Assembly (NCBI RefSeq): GCF_014164785.1
Contig: NZ_JACJFN010000001.1
Location: forward strand, 1 to 64,000
Length of the DNA: 64,000 nucleotides
From: Aquipseudomonas guryensis
GTDB lineage: Bacteria > Pseudomonadota > Gammaproteobacteria > Pseudomonadales > Pseudomonadaceae
Direction of reading: 5' to 3'
The notes beneath the pieces are model-generated. The model had not been told where the DNA came from, made no database searches, and saw only the letters and a program-made list of their open reading frames with translations. Each line of letters starts with the position of its first letter. The first letter of the stretch is position 1. This document shows, in pieces, positions 46,242 through 55,108 of this stretch. The position numbers and the translations under genes are program-made.

Positions 46242-47396
46242 TTACTGCGGGGTTTTGGAGGCAGCGGCTGCGACCACCTTCACCGGCTCGTTGGGCCTGA
46301 CCTTGGGCAGCCCCTCGACAATTACCTGGTCACCGGCGGCGATGCCGCTGTCCACCACCCAGCGCCCTTTGGCAGTGTGCGCAGTGGTTACCGGGCGCAC
46401 ACGCGCCACGTTCTGCGCGTCCACCACATAGACGAAGGTGCCGTTCGGTCCCTGGGAAATGGCGCGCTCGGGCACGGTGACCGCATTCGGCTTGCTGATG
46501 CCCTTGACCTGCACCCGCACGAACTGGCCCGGCAGCAAGGCCTGGTCCGGGTTGGGCACCACGGCGCGGGCGCTGACGGTGCCGGTGGCGCGGTCGATCA
46601 GGCTGTCGGTGAAGTCCACCTGACCCTGCACCGGATAGAGGGTGCCGTCGCCGAAGATGATCTGCACGCTCATCTTCTGTCCGCCATCGCGCACCAGACT
46701 GCCGTCCTGCAGGCCCTGACGCACGCTGGAGACCTCGCGGTCGGGCGCGGCGAAGTTGACGTACATGGGATCGAGCTGGGTGATCTGGGTCAGCAGGCTG
46801 GCATTCGGATCGCCAGCGACCATCAGGCTGCCCTCGGAAACGGTTTCCTTACTGGTGATCCCGGAAATCGGCGCCTCCACCGTGGTGTAGTCGAGGTCGA
46901 TCTGCTTGGCCTGCACCTCGGCCTTGGCCGCTTCGATATTGGCCTTGCTCTGTTCGAAATTGGAGATGGCGTTGTCCAGCTCGCTCTCGCTGGCGAAGCC
47001 CTTCTTCTGCAGCTCGCGGATGCGTTTGAGGTCACGCTCGGTCTGCCGGTAGCGCGCCTGTTCCTGGGCCAGCGCGCCTTTGGCGCGGGCCAGTGCGGCC
47101 TGGTAGGAACGTGCATCGATGCGGAACAGTACCTGGCCCTGCTTCACCGCACTGCCTTCCGTGTACAGGCGCTCCTGGAGGATGCCGCTGACCTGGGCGC
47201 GCACCTGCACCTCTCGGAAACCGGCGGTACGCGCCGGATACTCGAACTGCAGCGGCAGCGACTCGACCTTGGCTTCTTCCACCACCACGTCCGGCGGCGG
47301 CATCGTGCCGGCGGCTTGCTCGGCATGGGCAGTGGAATGGATCAGCAAGCCAAGGGCAGTTGCCTTGAGCGCGGATGGAAGGTGGCGAAAAAGCAT
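46242..47396 (-). CDS. RND efflux periplasmic adaptor (membrane fusion protein)
   Basis: A 384-residue MexA/AcrA-like adaptor with an N-terminal signal of LGLLIHSTAHAEQ type. No lipobox Cys is visible, unlike AcrA and MexA, so it would be a soluble or signal-anchored form. Barrel-sandwich hybrid halves flank a long alpha-hairpin (LAQEQARYRQTERDLKRIRE, DNAISNFEQSKANIEAAKAE). It is first gene of the pump operon, read divergently from its TetR repressor across a 150-bp operator region. Confidence 0.9.
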   Translation of the reverse strand: MLFRHLPSALKATALGLLIHSTAHAEQAAGTMPPPDVVVEEAKVESLPLQFEYPARTAGFREVQVRAQVSGILQERLYTEGSAVKQGQVLFRIDARSYQAALARAKGALAQEQARYRQTERDLKRIRELQKKGFASESELDNAISNFEQSKANIEAAKAEVQAKQIDLDYTTVEAPISGITSKETVSEGSLMVAGDPNASLLTQITQLDPMYVNFAAPDREVSSVRQGLQDGSLVRDGGQKMSVQIIFGDGTLYPVQGQVDFTDSLIDRATGTVSARAVVPNPDQALLPGQFVRVQVKGISKPNAVTVPERAISQGPNGTFVYVVDAQNVARVRPVTTAHTAKGRWVVDSGIAAGDQVIVEGLPKVRPNEPVKVVAAAASKTPQ

Positions 47397-47549
47397 GAAG
47401 TCATCTCCGTGACGGCGCGGTCGCAGGCAAAGCCCAGAAAAGCTGCCATGCTAGTTACATACATTCACGTTTGTAAACACGACATCGGCAGCAAAATCAT
47501 TACACTCTGTTCCCCAAACAAGAGCCTAGACCGATTCACTCGTCTCGCC
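47397..47549. promoter_or_regulatory. divergent operator region for the RND operon and its TetR repressor
   Basis: An imperfect palindrome, ttacatacattcacgtttgt followed by aaacac (about 47455-47480), resembles the TtgR-type operator, which has TTACAAAC and GAATGTAA half-sites. It covers the likely promoter region. Binding by the adjacent TetR protein is inferred. Confidence 0.6.
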
Positions 47550-48215
47550 ATGCGCAGAACCAAAGAACAAGCCGAACAGACCCGTAGCGCCATCCTGGCT
47601 GCTGCCGAACTGTTGTTCCTGGAAAAAGGCGTGGCGCACAGCACCCTGGAACAGATCGCCCAGGCGGCGGGCGTGACCCGCGGCGCGGTGTACTGGCACT
47701 TTCAGAACAAGGCGCATCTGTTCCACGAGATGCTCAGCCAGGTTCGCCTGCCTCCCGAGCAACTGACTGAACGCCTGTCCGGTTGTGATGGCGTTGACCC
47801 GCTGCTTTCACTGCGCGATCTGTGCATTGGCGCCATCGAGAACCTGGCCCGCGACGAGCAGAAGCGGCGCATTTTCACCATCCTCCTGCATCGCTGCGAA
47901 TTCACGGCCGAACTGCGCGAGGCGGAGGAGCGCCACAATGCCTTTATCAACCAGTTCATCCACCTGGTCGAAGAGCTGCTGGCGCGCCCCGCGTGCAAGC
48001 CACGCCTGCAACCGGGAGTGAGCCCAGGACTGGCCGCACGCGCGCTGCACGCCCTGCTTATCGGCCTGTTTACCGACTGGACGCGGGACCAGAGCCTGTT
48101 CGACCCGCTGCAGGACACCGCCGGCCTGATCGACGCCCTGCTGCGTGGGCTGGTGCGCGAGTGGAATCCGCCTGCGGTAGCCGATGGGACCCATGCCCTG
48201 CAGCCAGCGTTGTAG
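47550..48215 (+). CDS. TetR-family repressor of the RND pump (TtgR/AcrR-like)
   Basis: A 221-residue TetR repressor. The HTH spans about 10-55 (AAELLFLEKGVAHSTLEQIA, QAAGVTRGAVYWHFQNKAHLF). The C-terminal ligand domain is the AcrR/TtgR type (IFTILLHRCEFTAELREAEE). ATG 47550 (MRRTKEQAEQTR) is chosen as the family start; a much longer frame reads back across the divergent adaptor and is a shadow. Divergence from the adaptor gene makes it the likely repressor of the pump. Confidence 0.9.
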   Translation: MRRTKEQAEQTRSAILAAAELLFLEKGVAHSTLEQIAQAAGVTRGAVYWHFQNKAHLFHEMLSQVRLPPEQLTERLSGCDGVDPLLSLRDLCIGAIENLARDEQKRRIFTILLHRCEFTAELREAEERHNAFINQFIHLVEELLARPACKPRLQPGVSPGLAARALHALLIGLFTDWTRDQSLFDPLQDTAGLIDALLRGLVREWNPPAVADGTHALQPAL

Positions 48216-48300
48216 CCCGGATGCAATCCGGGGCAGGTAAAGCGCCTAGACTTTAGAATCTCTGTGAAATGCCCAGTTCGCGAGCATAGCTCGCTCCTAC
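48212..48300. repeat. REP-like repeats after the TetR gene
   Basis: gtagcccggatgcaatccgg is the left arm of the 42950 family without its partner. It is followed by tcgcgagcatagctcgctcc, a second palindromic type. Confidence 0.6.
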
Positions 48301-48314
48301 AATTTGCCTGCAGC

Positions 48315-48356
48315 AGAAAAACGCCGCGATTCCGGTGCGAAATCGCGGCGTTTTCT
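48315..48356. terminator. bidirectional rho-independent terminator
   Basis: aaacgccgcgattccg and cgaaatcgcggcgttt form a strong stem with A- and T-rich ends on both sides, between the convergent tetR and copZ genes. Confidence 0.85.
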
Positions 48357-48392
48357 TAAGTGAAGAGCATTACAGAACAACCGGCCCTGCAC

Positions 48393-48590
48393 TCAGGCCA
48401 GTTCGGCGCCATAGCCTTCGTCGCGCACCGCCTGCAGCAGCTGCTCCGGAGTCAGTCGGCTGGCCACCCGGACTTCAGCGGCGGCCAGGTCGATCTGCAC
48501 CTCGGCAGCGTCATCCAGGGAGTGCACCGCCTGGGTGATGGCGCGCACGCAGTGGCCACAGGACATGCCGGAAACTTTCAGAATTTGCAT
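48393..48590 (-). CDS. copZ: CopZ-type copper chaperone
   Basis: A 65-residue HMA-domain protein with the CxxC copper site in GMSCGHCVRA (residues 8-17). Cytosolic copper carrier expected to hand Cu(I) to CopA or CueR. The start MQILKVSG at 48590 is chosen over an extended frame because the HMA fold begins there. A CueR-type operator lies about 40-60 bases upstream. Together with copA and cueR it forms a small copper regulon. Confidence 0.92.
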   Translation of the reverse strand: MQILKVSGMSCGHCVRAITQAVHSLDDAAEVQIDLAAAEVRVASRLTPEQLLQAVRDEGYGAELA

Positions 48591-48621
48591 GGGATTTCCC
48601 TCTTCGATTGACTGTGAGTCC

Positions 48622-48652
48622 AGCATCCAGCTTGCCACCGTGGCAAGGTCAA
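48622..48652 (-). promoter_or_regulatory. CueR-type promoter of copZ
   Basis: On the minus strand, TTGACC is followed after a 19-base spacer by GATGCT. The spacer holds the dyad accttgccacggtggcaag. The overlong spacer and dyad are hallmarks of MerR-family activated promoters, and the copA promoter shares the pattern. Confidence 0.75.
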
Positions 48653-48699
48653 GCCCGGCGAGAGTGCGCCGATACAGAACAGGTAACGAGGAGAAACCG

Positions 48700-49074
48700 A
48701 TGCGCCCACTATTCGTCCTGTTTGCCGCCCTGCTCTGCGGCGCCCCACTGAGTGCCGCGGAGCTGTCGCCGCCACCCGCCTACTACGGCGTGCTGATCGT
48801 GTCGCGTGATCGCCTGGAAGTGGCAACCACCTGCGATATCGGCATCTACCTGCAGGACAAACTGGCCGCGCGCATCTATCAGGGTCAGTCAGCCTCCTTC
48901 AACCTGCCACCAGGAACAGTCGCCATCCGCCTGGGTTATATGGGCGGCCTGGGCTGCGAGCCGAGCTTCGAGCAGATCCGCAGCACCCGCGTGCAGATCG
49001 AGGCCGGCGCCGTGCAGCAATACCGCATCGCCCTGGATCTTGGCAGCCTGACGCTGCTGCAGGTGCAGCCCTAG
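48700..49074 (+). CDS. secreted protein of unknown function between copZ and copA
   Basis: A 124-residue protein with a signal peptide at residues 1-20 (LFAALLCGAPLSAAEL). The mature part looks like a beta-sandwich with two Cys (VATTCDIGIYL and GLGCEPSFEQ) that may form a disulfide. There is a PEGA-like strand (ASFNLPPGTVAIRLGY), as in domains that extend from outer-membrane or surface proteins. ATG 48700 is the first start with a signal peptide, preceded by GAGGAGAAA. The location suggests a copper or envelope-stress role, but this is only position-based. Confidence 0.72.
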   Translation: MRPLFVLFAALLCGAPLSAAELSPPPAYYGVLIVSRDRLEVATTCDIGIYLQDKLAARIYQGQSASFNLPPGTVAIRLGYMGGLGCEPSFEQIRSTRVQIEAGAVQQYRIALDLGSLTLLQVQP

Positions 49075-49102
49075 CGGTCTTCACTCGGTAGCGATTCGGC
49101 AC

Positions 49103-49133
49103 TTGACCTTACCATTAGGTTAAGGTTGATCCT
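49103..49133 (+). promoter_or_regulatory. CueR-type promoter of copA
   Basis: TTGACC (49103-49108) is separated from GATCCT by 19 bases, and the spacer contains the palindrome accttaccattaggttaaggt (49106-49126). This is the MerR-type layout seen upstream of copper export genes. Confidence 0.8.
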
Positions 49134-49160
49134 TGGGGCACTCGCCTCAAGGAGACCCCC

Positions 49161-51548
49161 ATGAACAGCCCTGCCCCTCTCACCCGTTTCGACCTGCCCC
49201 TGAGCGGCATGACCTGTGCCAGCTGTGCCGGCCGCATCGAGCGCGCGCTGGCCAAGGTGGTTGGCGCGCAGACCGTCAGCGTCAACCTGGCCACTGAGCG
49301 CGCCCAGCTCGACGCGCCGGCCGACAGCCTGCCGAGCCTGATCGAAGCCGTGCACCAGGCCGGCTATGGCGTACCCCTGGAATCGGTAGAGCTGCAGCTC
49401 GGCGGCATGACCTGCGCCAGCTGTGCCGGGCGTATCGAGCGCGCGCTGGGCAAAGTGCCCGGGGTCCAAGCCGTCAGCGTCAACCTGGCCAGCGAGCGCG
49501 CCCGCATCGAATGGCTAGCGGGTTCGTCCAGCAGCGCACTGATCGCTGCCGTCGAAGCCGCCGGTTATTCGGCTCGCCTGCTCGACAGTGCACCGCCGCG
49601 CGACCCGCAGATTGCCCTGCGCCGCGAACGCCTGGCCGTGCTGCTGGCCCTGCTGCTCGCCACCCCGCTGGTGGTGCCGATGCTGGCCGAATGGTTCGGT
49701 CTGCACTGGATGCTGCCGGCCTGGGTGCAGTTCGCCCTGGCCACCCCGGTGCAATTCATCCTCGGCGCGCGCTTCTATGTCGCCGCCTGGAAGGCCGTGC
49801 GCGCCGGTAGCGGCAATATGGACCTGCTGGTCGCCCTCGGCACCAGCGCCGGCTACGGCCTGAGCCTGTACCTGTGGGCCACAGCCGGATCGCAGGCGAT
49901 GCCGCATCTGTATTTCGAAGCGTCGGCAGTGGTCATCGCCCTGGTGCTGCTCGGCAAGTACCTGGAAAGCCGCGCCAAACGCCAGACCAGTGCAGCCATC
50001 CGCGCGCTCGAAGCCCTGCGCCCGGAACGTGCCACCCGCCTGCGCGACGGTATCGAAGAAGACGTCGCATTGAACGCCCTGCGCCTGGATGACCTTGTGG
50101 TGGTGCGCCCCGGTGAGCGCTTCCCGGTGGATGGCATCGTCAGCGACGGCCAGAGCCAGGCCGACGAGGCACTGATCAGCGGGGAAAGCCTGCCGGTCGC
50201 CAAGCAGGTGGGCGACCGCATTACCGGTGGCGCGATCAATGGCGAGGGCCGGCTGATCGTGCGCACCACCGCCCTGGGCAGCGAAACCGTACTGGCGCAG
50301 ATCATCCGCCTGGTGGAGGACGCCCAGGCCGGCAAGGCACCGATCCAGAAACTGGTGGATCGGGTCAGCGCGGTGTTCGTCCCGACGGTGCTGCTGATTG
50401 CTGCGCTGACTCTGCTCGGCTGGCTGCTGGTCGGTGCCGGGGTGGAGCAGGCACTGATCAATGCCGTGGCAGTGCTGGTGATCGCCTGCCCCTGCGCCCT
50501 CGGCCTGGCCACACCGGCAGCGATCATGGCCGGCACCGGCGTGGCGGCGCGCCACGGCATTCTGATCAAGGACGCCGAAGCTCTGGAGCTGGCGCACAAG
50601 GTCAGCGTGGTGGCCTTCGACAAGACCGGCACCCTCACCTCCGGCCAGCCAAGCATCGTCCACCTGGCTCCCAGCAGCATCGATGAAGCCGAACTGCTGC
50701 GCCTGGCTGGCGGCCTGCAACAAGGCAGCGAACACCCGCTGGCGCATGCCGTGCTGCAAGCGGCGCGCGAACAAGGCATCGCGCTGCCTGCACTGAGCGA
50801 CAGCCAGGCCCTCAGCGGGCGCGGCATCCAGGGCCAGGTCGAGGGCCGCCAGTTGCTGCTCGGCAACCAGCGCCTGCTCGACGAACTGGGCCTGCACAGC
50901 CCGCTGCAGGCCACCGCCGTCGACTGGGAGGCCGAAGGTCGCACCCTGTCCTGGCTGCTGGAGCGCGCACCGCAACCGCGGGTGCTGGGCCTGCTGGCCT
51001 TCGGTGACAGCCTCAAGCCCGGCGCCGCCGAAGCCATCGCCGCCCTGCGCGAGCGCGGTATCCACAGTCACCTGATCAGCGGCGACAACGCCGGCAGCGC
51101 CAATGCCGTGGGCCGTGCCCTGGGCATCGAACAGGTGCATGCCCAGGTGCTGCCGGCAGACAAGGCCGCACATATCGTCGACCTGAAACGCGAGGGTGCG
51201 GTGGTGGCCATGGTCGGAGATGGCATCAACGACGCCCCGGCCCTGGCCGCCGCCGATGTCGGCATCGCCATGGGCGGCGGCACCGACGTGGCCATGCACG
51301 CAGCCGGCATCACCCTGATGCGCGGCGACCCGCGTCTGGTACCGGCCGCGCTGGACATCAGCCGGCGCACCTGGCGCAAGATCCAGCAGAACCTGTTCTG
51401 GGCCTTCGTCTACAACCTGGTGGGCATTCCGCTGGCCGCCTTCGGCCTGCTCAACCCGATGGTCGCCGGCGCGGCCATGGCCCTGTCCAGCGTCAGCGTA
51501 GTGAGCAACGCCCTGCTGCTGAATACCTGGAAGCCAAGCGACAGGTAG
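49161..51548 (+). CDS. copA: CopA, Cu(I)-translocating P1B-type ATPase
   Basis: Exports cytosolic Cu(I). It has 795 residues. Two N-terminal HMA domains each carry [15 protein letters not shown] (about residues 14-28 and 83-97). Eight membrane helices follow, with the metal site [10 protein letters not shown] near residue 445, the phosphorylated Asp in [10 protein letters not shown] near 490, the P1B His in [10 protein letters not shown] and the hinge [16 protein letters not shown]. All motifs are intact. The C-terminal [13 protein letters not shown] helix is typical. It is followed by cueR after a REP. Confidence 0.96.
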   Translation: MNSPAPLTRFDLPLSGMTCASCAGRIERALAKVVGAQTVSVNLATERAQLDAPADSLPSLIEAVHQAGYGVPLESVELQLGGMTCASCAGRIERALGKVPGVQAVSVNLASERARIEWLAGSSSSALIAAVEAAGYSARLLDSAPPRDPQIALRRERLAVLLALLLATPLVVPMLAEWFGLHWMLPAWVQFALATPVQFILGARFYVAAWKAVRAGSGNMDLLVALGTSAGYGLSLYLWATAGSQAMPHLYFEASAVVIALVLLGKYLESRAKRQTSAAIRALEALRPERATRLRDGIEEDVALNALRLDDLVVVRPGERFPVDGIVSDGQSQADEALISGESLPVAKQVGDRITGGAINGEGRLIVRTTALGSETVLAQIIRLVEDAQAGKAPIQKLVDRVSAVFVPTVLLIAALTLLGWLLVGAGVEQALINAVAVLVIACPCALGLATPAAIMAGTGVAARHGILIKDAEALELAHKVSVVAFDKTGTLTSGQPSIVHLAPSSIDEAELLRLAGGLQQGSEHPLAHAVLQAAREQGIALPALSDSQALSGRGIQGQVEGRQLLLGNQRLLDELGLHSPLQATAVDWEAEGRTLSWLLERAPQPRVLGLLAFGDSLKPGAAEAIAALRERGIHSHLISGDNAGSANAVGRALGIEQVHAQVLPADKAAHIVDLKREGAVVAMVGDGINDAPALAAADVGIAMGGGTDVAMHAAGITLMRGDPRLVPAALDISRRTWRKIQQNLFWAFVYNLVGIPLAAFGLLNPMVAGAAMALSSVSVVSNALLLNTWKPSDR

Positions 51549-51597
51549 CCCGGATGCAATCCGGAAATGACTAACCCCCGGATTGCATCCGGGCTAC
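51545..51597. repeat. REP palindrome
   Basis: gtagcccggatgcaatccgg / ccggattgcatccgggctac around a short loop, between copA and cueR. Same family as 42950. Confidence 0.85.
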
Positions 51598-51619
51598 AGA
51601 ACTCGATGAGGCATGCGTG

Positions 51620-52030
51620 ATGAACATCGGCCAAGCAGCAAAACACAGCGGTCTCAGCGCCAAGATGATCCGCTACTACGAGTCCATCGGTCTGCTGCGC
51701 CCGGCCGGGCGCAGTGACAGCGGCTACCGCCTGTACGGCGCGCAGGACCTGCATGTGCTGGCCTTCATCAAGCGTTCGCGCGACCTCGGCTTCTCCCTGG
51801 AGGAAGTCGGCAAGCTGCTGACTCTCTGGCAGGACCGTGGCCGCGCCAGCGCCGACGTGAAGGCCCTGGCGCTGCGCCATATCGATGAGCTGAACCGCAA
51901 GATCGCTGAACTGACCGCCCTGCGCGACACCCTCGGCGAGCTGGCCGAGCACTGCCAGGGCGACCACCGACCAGACTGCCCGATCCTGCGGGATCTGGAG
52001 TCGGGCTGCTGTAATGGGCACAACAGCTAA
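51620..52030 (+). CDS. cueR: CueR, Cu(I)-responsive MerR-family regulator
   Basis: A 136-residue MerR regulator. The HTH is at residues 1-70 (IGQAAKHSGLSAKMIRYYES). The copper-ligand cysteines are Cys112 and Cys120 (AEHCQGDHRPDCPILRDL), the same spacing and numbering as in the characterised E. coli protein. Extra Cys lie at the end (GCCNGHNS). Targets by site search are copA and copZ. ATG 51620 is preferred over the preceding GTG. Confidence 0.95.
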   Translation: MNIGQAAKHSGLSAKMIRYYESIGLLRPAGRSDSGYRLYGAQDLHVLAFIKRSRDLGFSLEEVGKLLTLWQDRGRASADVKALALRHIDELNRKIAELTALRDTLGELAEHCQGDHRPDCPILRDLESGCCNGHNS

Positions 52031-52240
52031 ACGCCAATGATCATCCAAATCATATGCAAATATATCTCTAGCGATATAAATTCTTATTTACGATAAGTTT
52101 ACATCCCCTTACACTCGCGCCGCCGCACCCGCACCCAATCAACCGATTGCCCTCATGGACGAGCAAGAGGAGCGGCGCACCCGCGCACACCGCGGGGCAG
52201 AACGAAATATCTGCCAGAACTCGTCTAGGGGACACACCAC
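52031..52240 (+). promoter_or_regulatory. upstream region of the TonB receptor gene
   Basis: AT-rich DNA at 52050-52110 contains gatataaattcttatttacg, a weak match to the Fur-box pattern. A Fur site is expected for a siderophore receptor but this match is not good enough to be sure. Confidence 0.35.
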
Positions 52241-54430
52241 ATGCATCGCCATCATCTGTCGCCGCTGGCCGCCGCCATCGCGGTCGGCCTGTGCTTCGCC
52301 CACACCGCCTACGCCGACGACACCCAGACCGCCGCGGAGCCGAATGATGGCACCGTGCAGCTGCAGGCCACTCAGGTCGACGCGCAAGGCCTCAAGGGCC
52401 AGGCCACTACCGAAGGCACCCAGTCCTATACCACCGGCGCCATGACCACTGGCACCAAGCTGCCGCTGTCGATCCGCGAGACGCCGCAGTCGGTGAGCGT
52501 GATCACCCGTCAGCGCATCGAAGACCAGGGCATGGAAGACCTCAATGACGTGGTCAAGTACACCCCCGGCCTGACCGTCAACCAGTACGGCCCGGCCCGC
52601 CAGAGCTACAAGGCGCGTGGCTTTGAAGTCGACAACATCATGTACGACGGCCTGCCGACCAGCATCTCTACCTACACCCAGGACGTGATCTCCGCTGCCG
52701 ACCTGGCCATGTACGACCGCGTCGAGATCGTCCGCGGCGCCACCGGCCTGATGCAGGGTGCCGGCAACCCGGCCGCCGCCATCAACCTGGTGCGCAAGCG
52801 TCCGACCGCCACTCCGCAAGCCAGCATCAGCGGCAACGCCGGTTCCTGGGATACCTACCGCACCGAAGTCGACGTTTCCGGCCCGCTGAACAGTGAAGGC
52901 ACCATTCGCGGCCGTGCCGTGACCGCCTACCAAACCAACGATAGCTTCCAGGACTACGTCAGCGGCGAGCGCGGCCTGCTCTATGCCATCACCGAGATGG
53001 ACGTGACCGACGCCACCACCCTGACGGTCGGTGCCTCGTACCAGAACGACAACAAGAACGACAACTGGGTCGGCCTGCCGAGCAAGCCGGGTGGCGAGGA
53101 TCTCGGCTTCGACCGCGACACTTACTACGGTGCCGACTGGTCCTACTGGGATACCAAGACCACCCAGCTGTTCAGCGACATCGAGCACCGCTTCGATAAC
53201 GACTGGAAGCTGAAGCTGGCGATGAACAAGATGTGGGGTCGCATCCACATGCTGGGCATGTACAACAGCTGCTACTACACCGCCTGCGACACCATCGACC
53301 AGGGTGGCGGCCAGTACGTCTACACCGACGACCACAGCAGCTACGACGCCGTCGCCTCCGGCCCGTTCCAGCTGCTCGGCCGCGAGCATGAGCTGGTCGT
53401 CGGCACCAGCTACCGCGAAGAAGCCTTCGACGGCCATGGCGGCTGGGGCGATGTTCTGTACTCGGACGGCAGCGGCGCGGCCGTTGGCTTCGACCCGGAT
53501 GACTGGGACCCGAGCAACACCGACAAGCCGAGCTACAACATGCGCCTGTGGGGTCTGAAGACCGACGAAACGCAGACCGGCACTTACGTGACCAGCCGCT
53601 TCAACGTCGCCGATCCGCTGAAAGTAATCGTCGGTGCCCGTCTCGACTGGCACGAGTTCGAAACCGAGACCTCCAGCTACAAGGTCACCCGCAACCTGAC
53701 CCGCTACGCCGGGGTGATCTACGACCTGAACGAGACCTACTCGGTCTACACCAGCTACACCGACATCTTCAAACCGCAGCAGGCCCTCGACGCCAGCGGC
53801 AGCGTGCTCAAGCCCATCGAAGGCGAGAACTACGAGATCGGCCTGAAGGGCGAGTACCTGGATGGTGCGGTGAATGCCAGCGTAGCGCTGTTCCAGGTCG
53901 ACCAGCTGAACCGCGCTGTCGAAGACACCAGCGGCCCGACCCCGTGCCCGAGCAACCCGACTTCGCCTTACTGCCAACGTGCATCCGGCAAGGTGCGCAG
54001 CCAGGGTCTCGACTTCGAAGTCAGCGGTGCGCTGACCGAGAACTGGAACGCCAGCGCGTCGTACACCTATGTCGAGGCCAAGTACCAGCAGGATGCCAAC
54101 GAGGCCAACGAAGGCGAGTACTTCGACCCGACCATCCCGCGTCATCTGTATAAGCTGGCAACCGTCTACAACCTGCCGGGCGAGCTGCACCAGTGGCGCG
54201 TCGGTGGCGACGTGATCAGCCAGAGTTCGACCGAGAGCCCGGAAGGTTACGAGCAGGAAGACTACTCGCTGGTCGGCCTGATGGTGGGCTACAAGGTCAA
54301 CGAGAACATCGACACCCGCGTCAACATCAACAACCTGTTCGACAAGCACTATTACAGTGGCATCGACTTCGGCAACCTGAACTACGGCGCGCCACGCAAC
54401 GCCATGTTCAGCGTGAAGTGGACGCTGTAA
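52241..54430 (+). CDS. TonB-dependent siderophore receptor
   Basis: A 729-residue outer-membrane receptor. A signal peptide (residues 1-25, IAVGLCFAHTAYADD) is followed by the N-terminal TonB-box region and the plug (about 65-175), which carries IRETPQSVSVITRQRIED, VVKYTPGLTVNQYG and VEIVRGATGLMQGAGNPAA. The 22-stranded barrel ends with the C-terminal aromatic SVKWTL. It resembles the FhuE/FpvA-like ferric siderophore group. The ligand cannot be told from sequence. No signalling extension or sigma/anti-sigma pair is present. A very strong terminator follows. Confidence 0.92.
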   Translation: MHRHHLSPLAAAIAVGLCFAHTAYADDTQTAAEPNDGTVQLQATQVDAQGLKGQATTEGTQSYTTGAMTTGTKLPLSIRETPQSVSVITRQRIEDQGMEDLNDVVKYTPGLTVNQYGPARQSYKARGFEVDNIMYDGLPTSISTYTQDVISAADLAMYDRVEIVRGATGLMQGAGNPAAAINLVRKRPTATPQASISGNAGSWDTYRTEVDVSGPLNSEGTIRGRAVTAYQTNDSFQDYVSGERGLLYAITEMDVTDATTLTVGASYQNDNKNDNWVGLPSKPGGEDLGFDRDTYYGADWSYWDTKTTQLFSDIEHRFDNDWKLKLAMNKMWGRIHMLGMYNSCYYTACDTIDQGGGQYVYTDDHSSYDAVASGPFQLLGREHELVVGTSYREEAFDGHGGWGDVLYSDGSGAAVGFDPDDWDPSNTDKPSYNMRLWGLKTDETQTGTYVTSRFNVADPLKVIVGARLDWHEFETETSSYKVTRNLTRYAGVIYDLNETYSVYTSYTDIFKPQQALDASGSVLKPIEGENYEIGLKGEYLDGAVNASVALFQVDQLNRAVEDTSGPTPCPSNPTSPYCQRASGKVRSQGLDFEVSGALTENWNASASYTYVEAKYQQDANEANEGEYFDPTIPRHLYKLATVYNLPGELHQWRVGGDVISQSSTESPEGYEQEDYSLVGLMVGYKVNENIDTRVNINNLFDKHYYSGIDFGNLNYGAPRNAMFSVKWTL

Positions 54431-54475
54431 GCGCCTAGCCGCTTCCCGGCCGGGCAACCGGTCCGGGACACGTCC

Positions 54476-54512
54476 ATGAAAAAAGGGAGCCTCGGCTCCC
54501 TTTTTTCATGAC
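54476..54512 (+). terminator. rho-independent terminator after the receptor gene
   Basis: aaaaaagggagcc / ggctcccttttttc with a short loop. It has A- and T-runs on both sides, so it can serve the convergent ferritin gene as well. Confidence 0.9.
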
Positions 54513-54521
54513 TGCAGAAAC

Positions 54522-54986
54522 TCAGGCCTGCGATTGCAGGTAGTTCTGCAGGCCGACGCGGTCGATCAGGCCGAGCTGCTGTTCCAGCCAGTAGGCGTGG
54601 TCTTCCTCGGTGTCTTTCAGCTGCAGGCCGAGCATGTCGCGGCTGATGTAGTCCTTGTGTTTCTCGCACAGGGCCATGCCCTTGCTCAGGGCTTCGCGCA
54701 CCTCGTATTCCAGCTTGAGATCGGCACGCAGCATGTCCGGCACGGTGGCACCCGGCTGGATCGCCTTGGGCGTCATGTCAGGAGTGGCTTCGAGAAACAG
54801 GATGCGCTGCAGCAGGGCATCGGCGTGCTCGGTCTCCTCCTCCATCTCGTGGTTGAGGCGTTCATAGAGCTTGGTGAAGCCCCAGTCCTGATACATGCGC
54901 GAATGCAGGAAATACTGGTCGCGGGCGGCAAGCTCGCCACGCAGCAGATCCTTGAGATATTCGACGACTTCAGCCTGGCCTTGCAT
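54522..54986 (-). CDS. bacterial ferritin (FtnA/BfrA type)
   Basis: A 154-residue four-helix ferritin-like iron-storage subunit. Di-iron ligands are seen in [20 protein letters not shown] and in [19 protein letters not shown], with the later Glu/His in [13 protein letters not shown]. The start [12 protein letters not shown] at 54986 is chosen because it is conserved; the frame has five more codons. The sequence resembles the P. aeruginosa protein first called BfrA and later FtnA. Convergent with a siderophore receptor gene. Confidence 0.9.
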   Translation of the reverse strand: MQGQAEVVEYLKDLLRGELAARDQYFLHSRMYQDWGFTKLYERLNHEMEEETEHADALLQRILFLEATPDMTPKAIQPGATVPDMLRADLKLEYEVREALSKGMALCEKHKDYISRDMLGLQLKDTEEDHAYWLEQQLGLIDRVGLQNYLQSQA

Positions 54987-55108
54987 GGGTATGTCCTTCA
55001 CGAAACAGTGGATCAGAAGAGAAGCTTCGACCCTGTTCGAGCAATGGTCAAGCCTGTAAATGCCTCAGCTGGCGGAGCGATTCGTATTTCGCCGAAGCCG
55101 CATGGCAG

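Noticed and set aside
46101..48215. A 704-codon frame covering the TetR gene
   Set aside because: The first two thirds lie opposite the adaptor gene; only the last 221 codons, from ATG 47550, form a TetR protein.
49515..51299. A 594-codon frame opposite copA
   Set aside because: Antisense shadow; the copA frame carries all P1B-ATPase motifs.
52139..54457. A 772-codon frame opposite the TonB receptor
   Set aside because: Same high-GC shadow effect. The plus-strand receptor has a signal peptide, plug motifs and a C-terminal aromatic residue.
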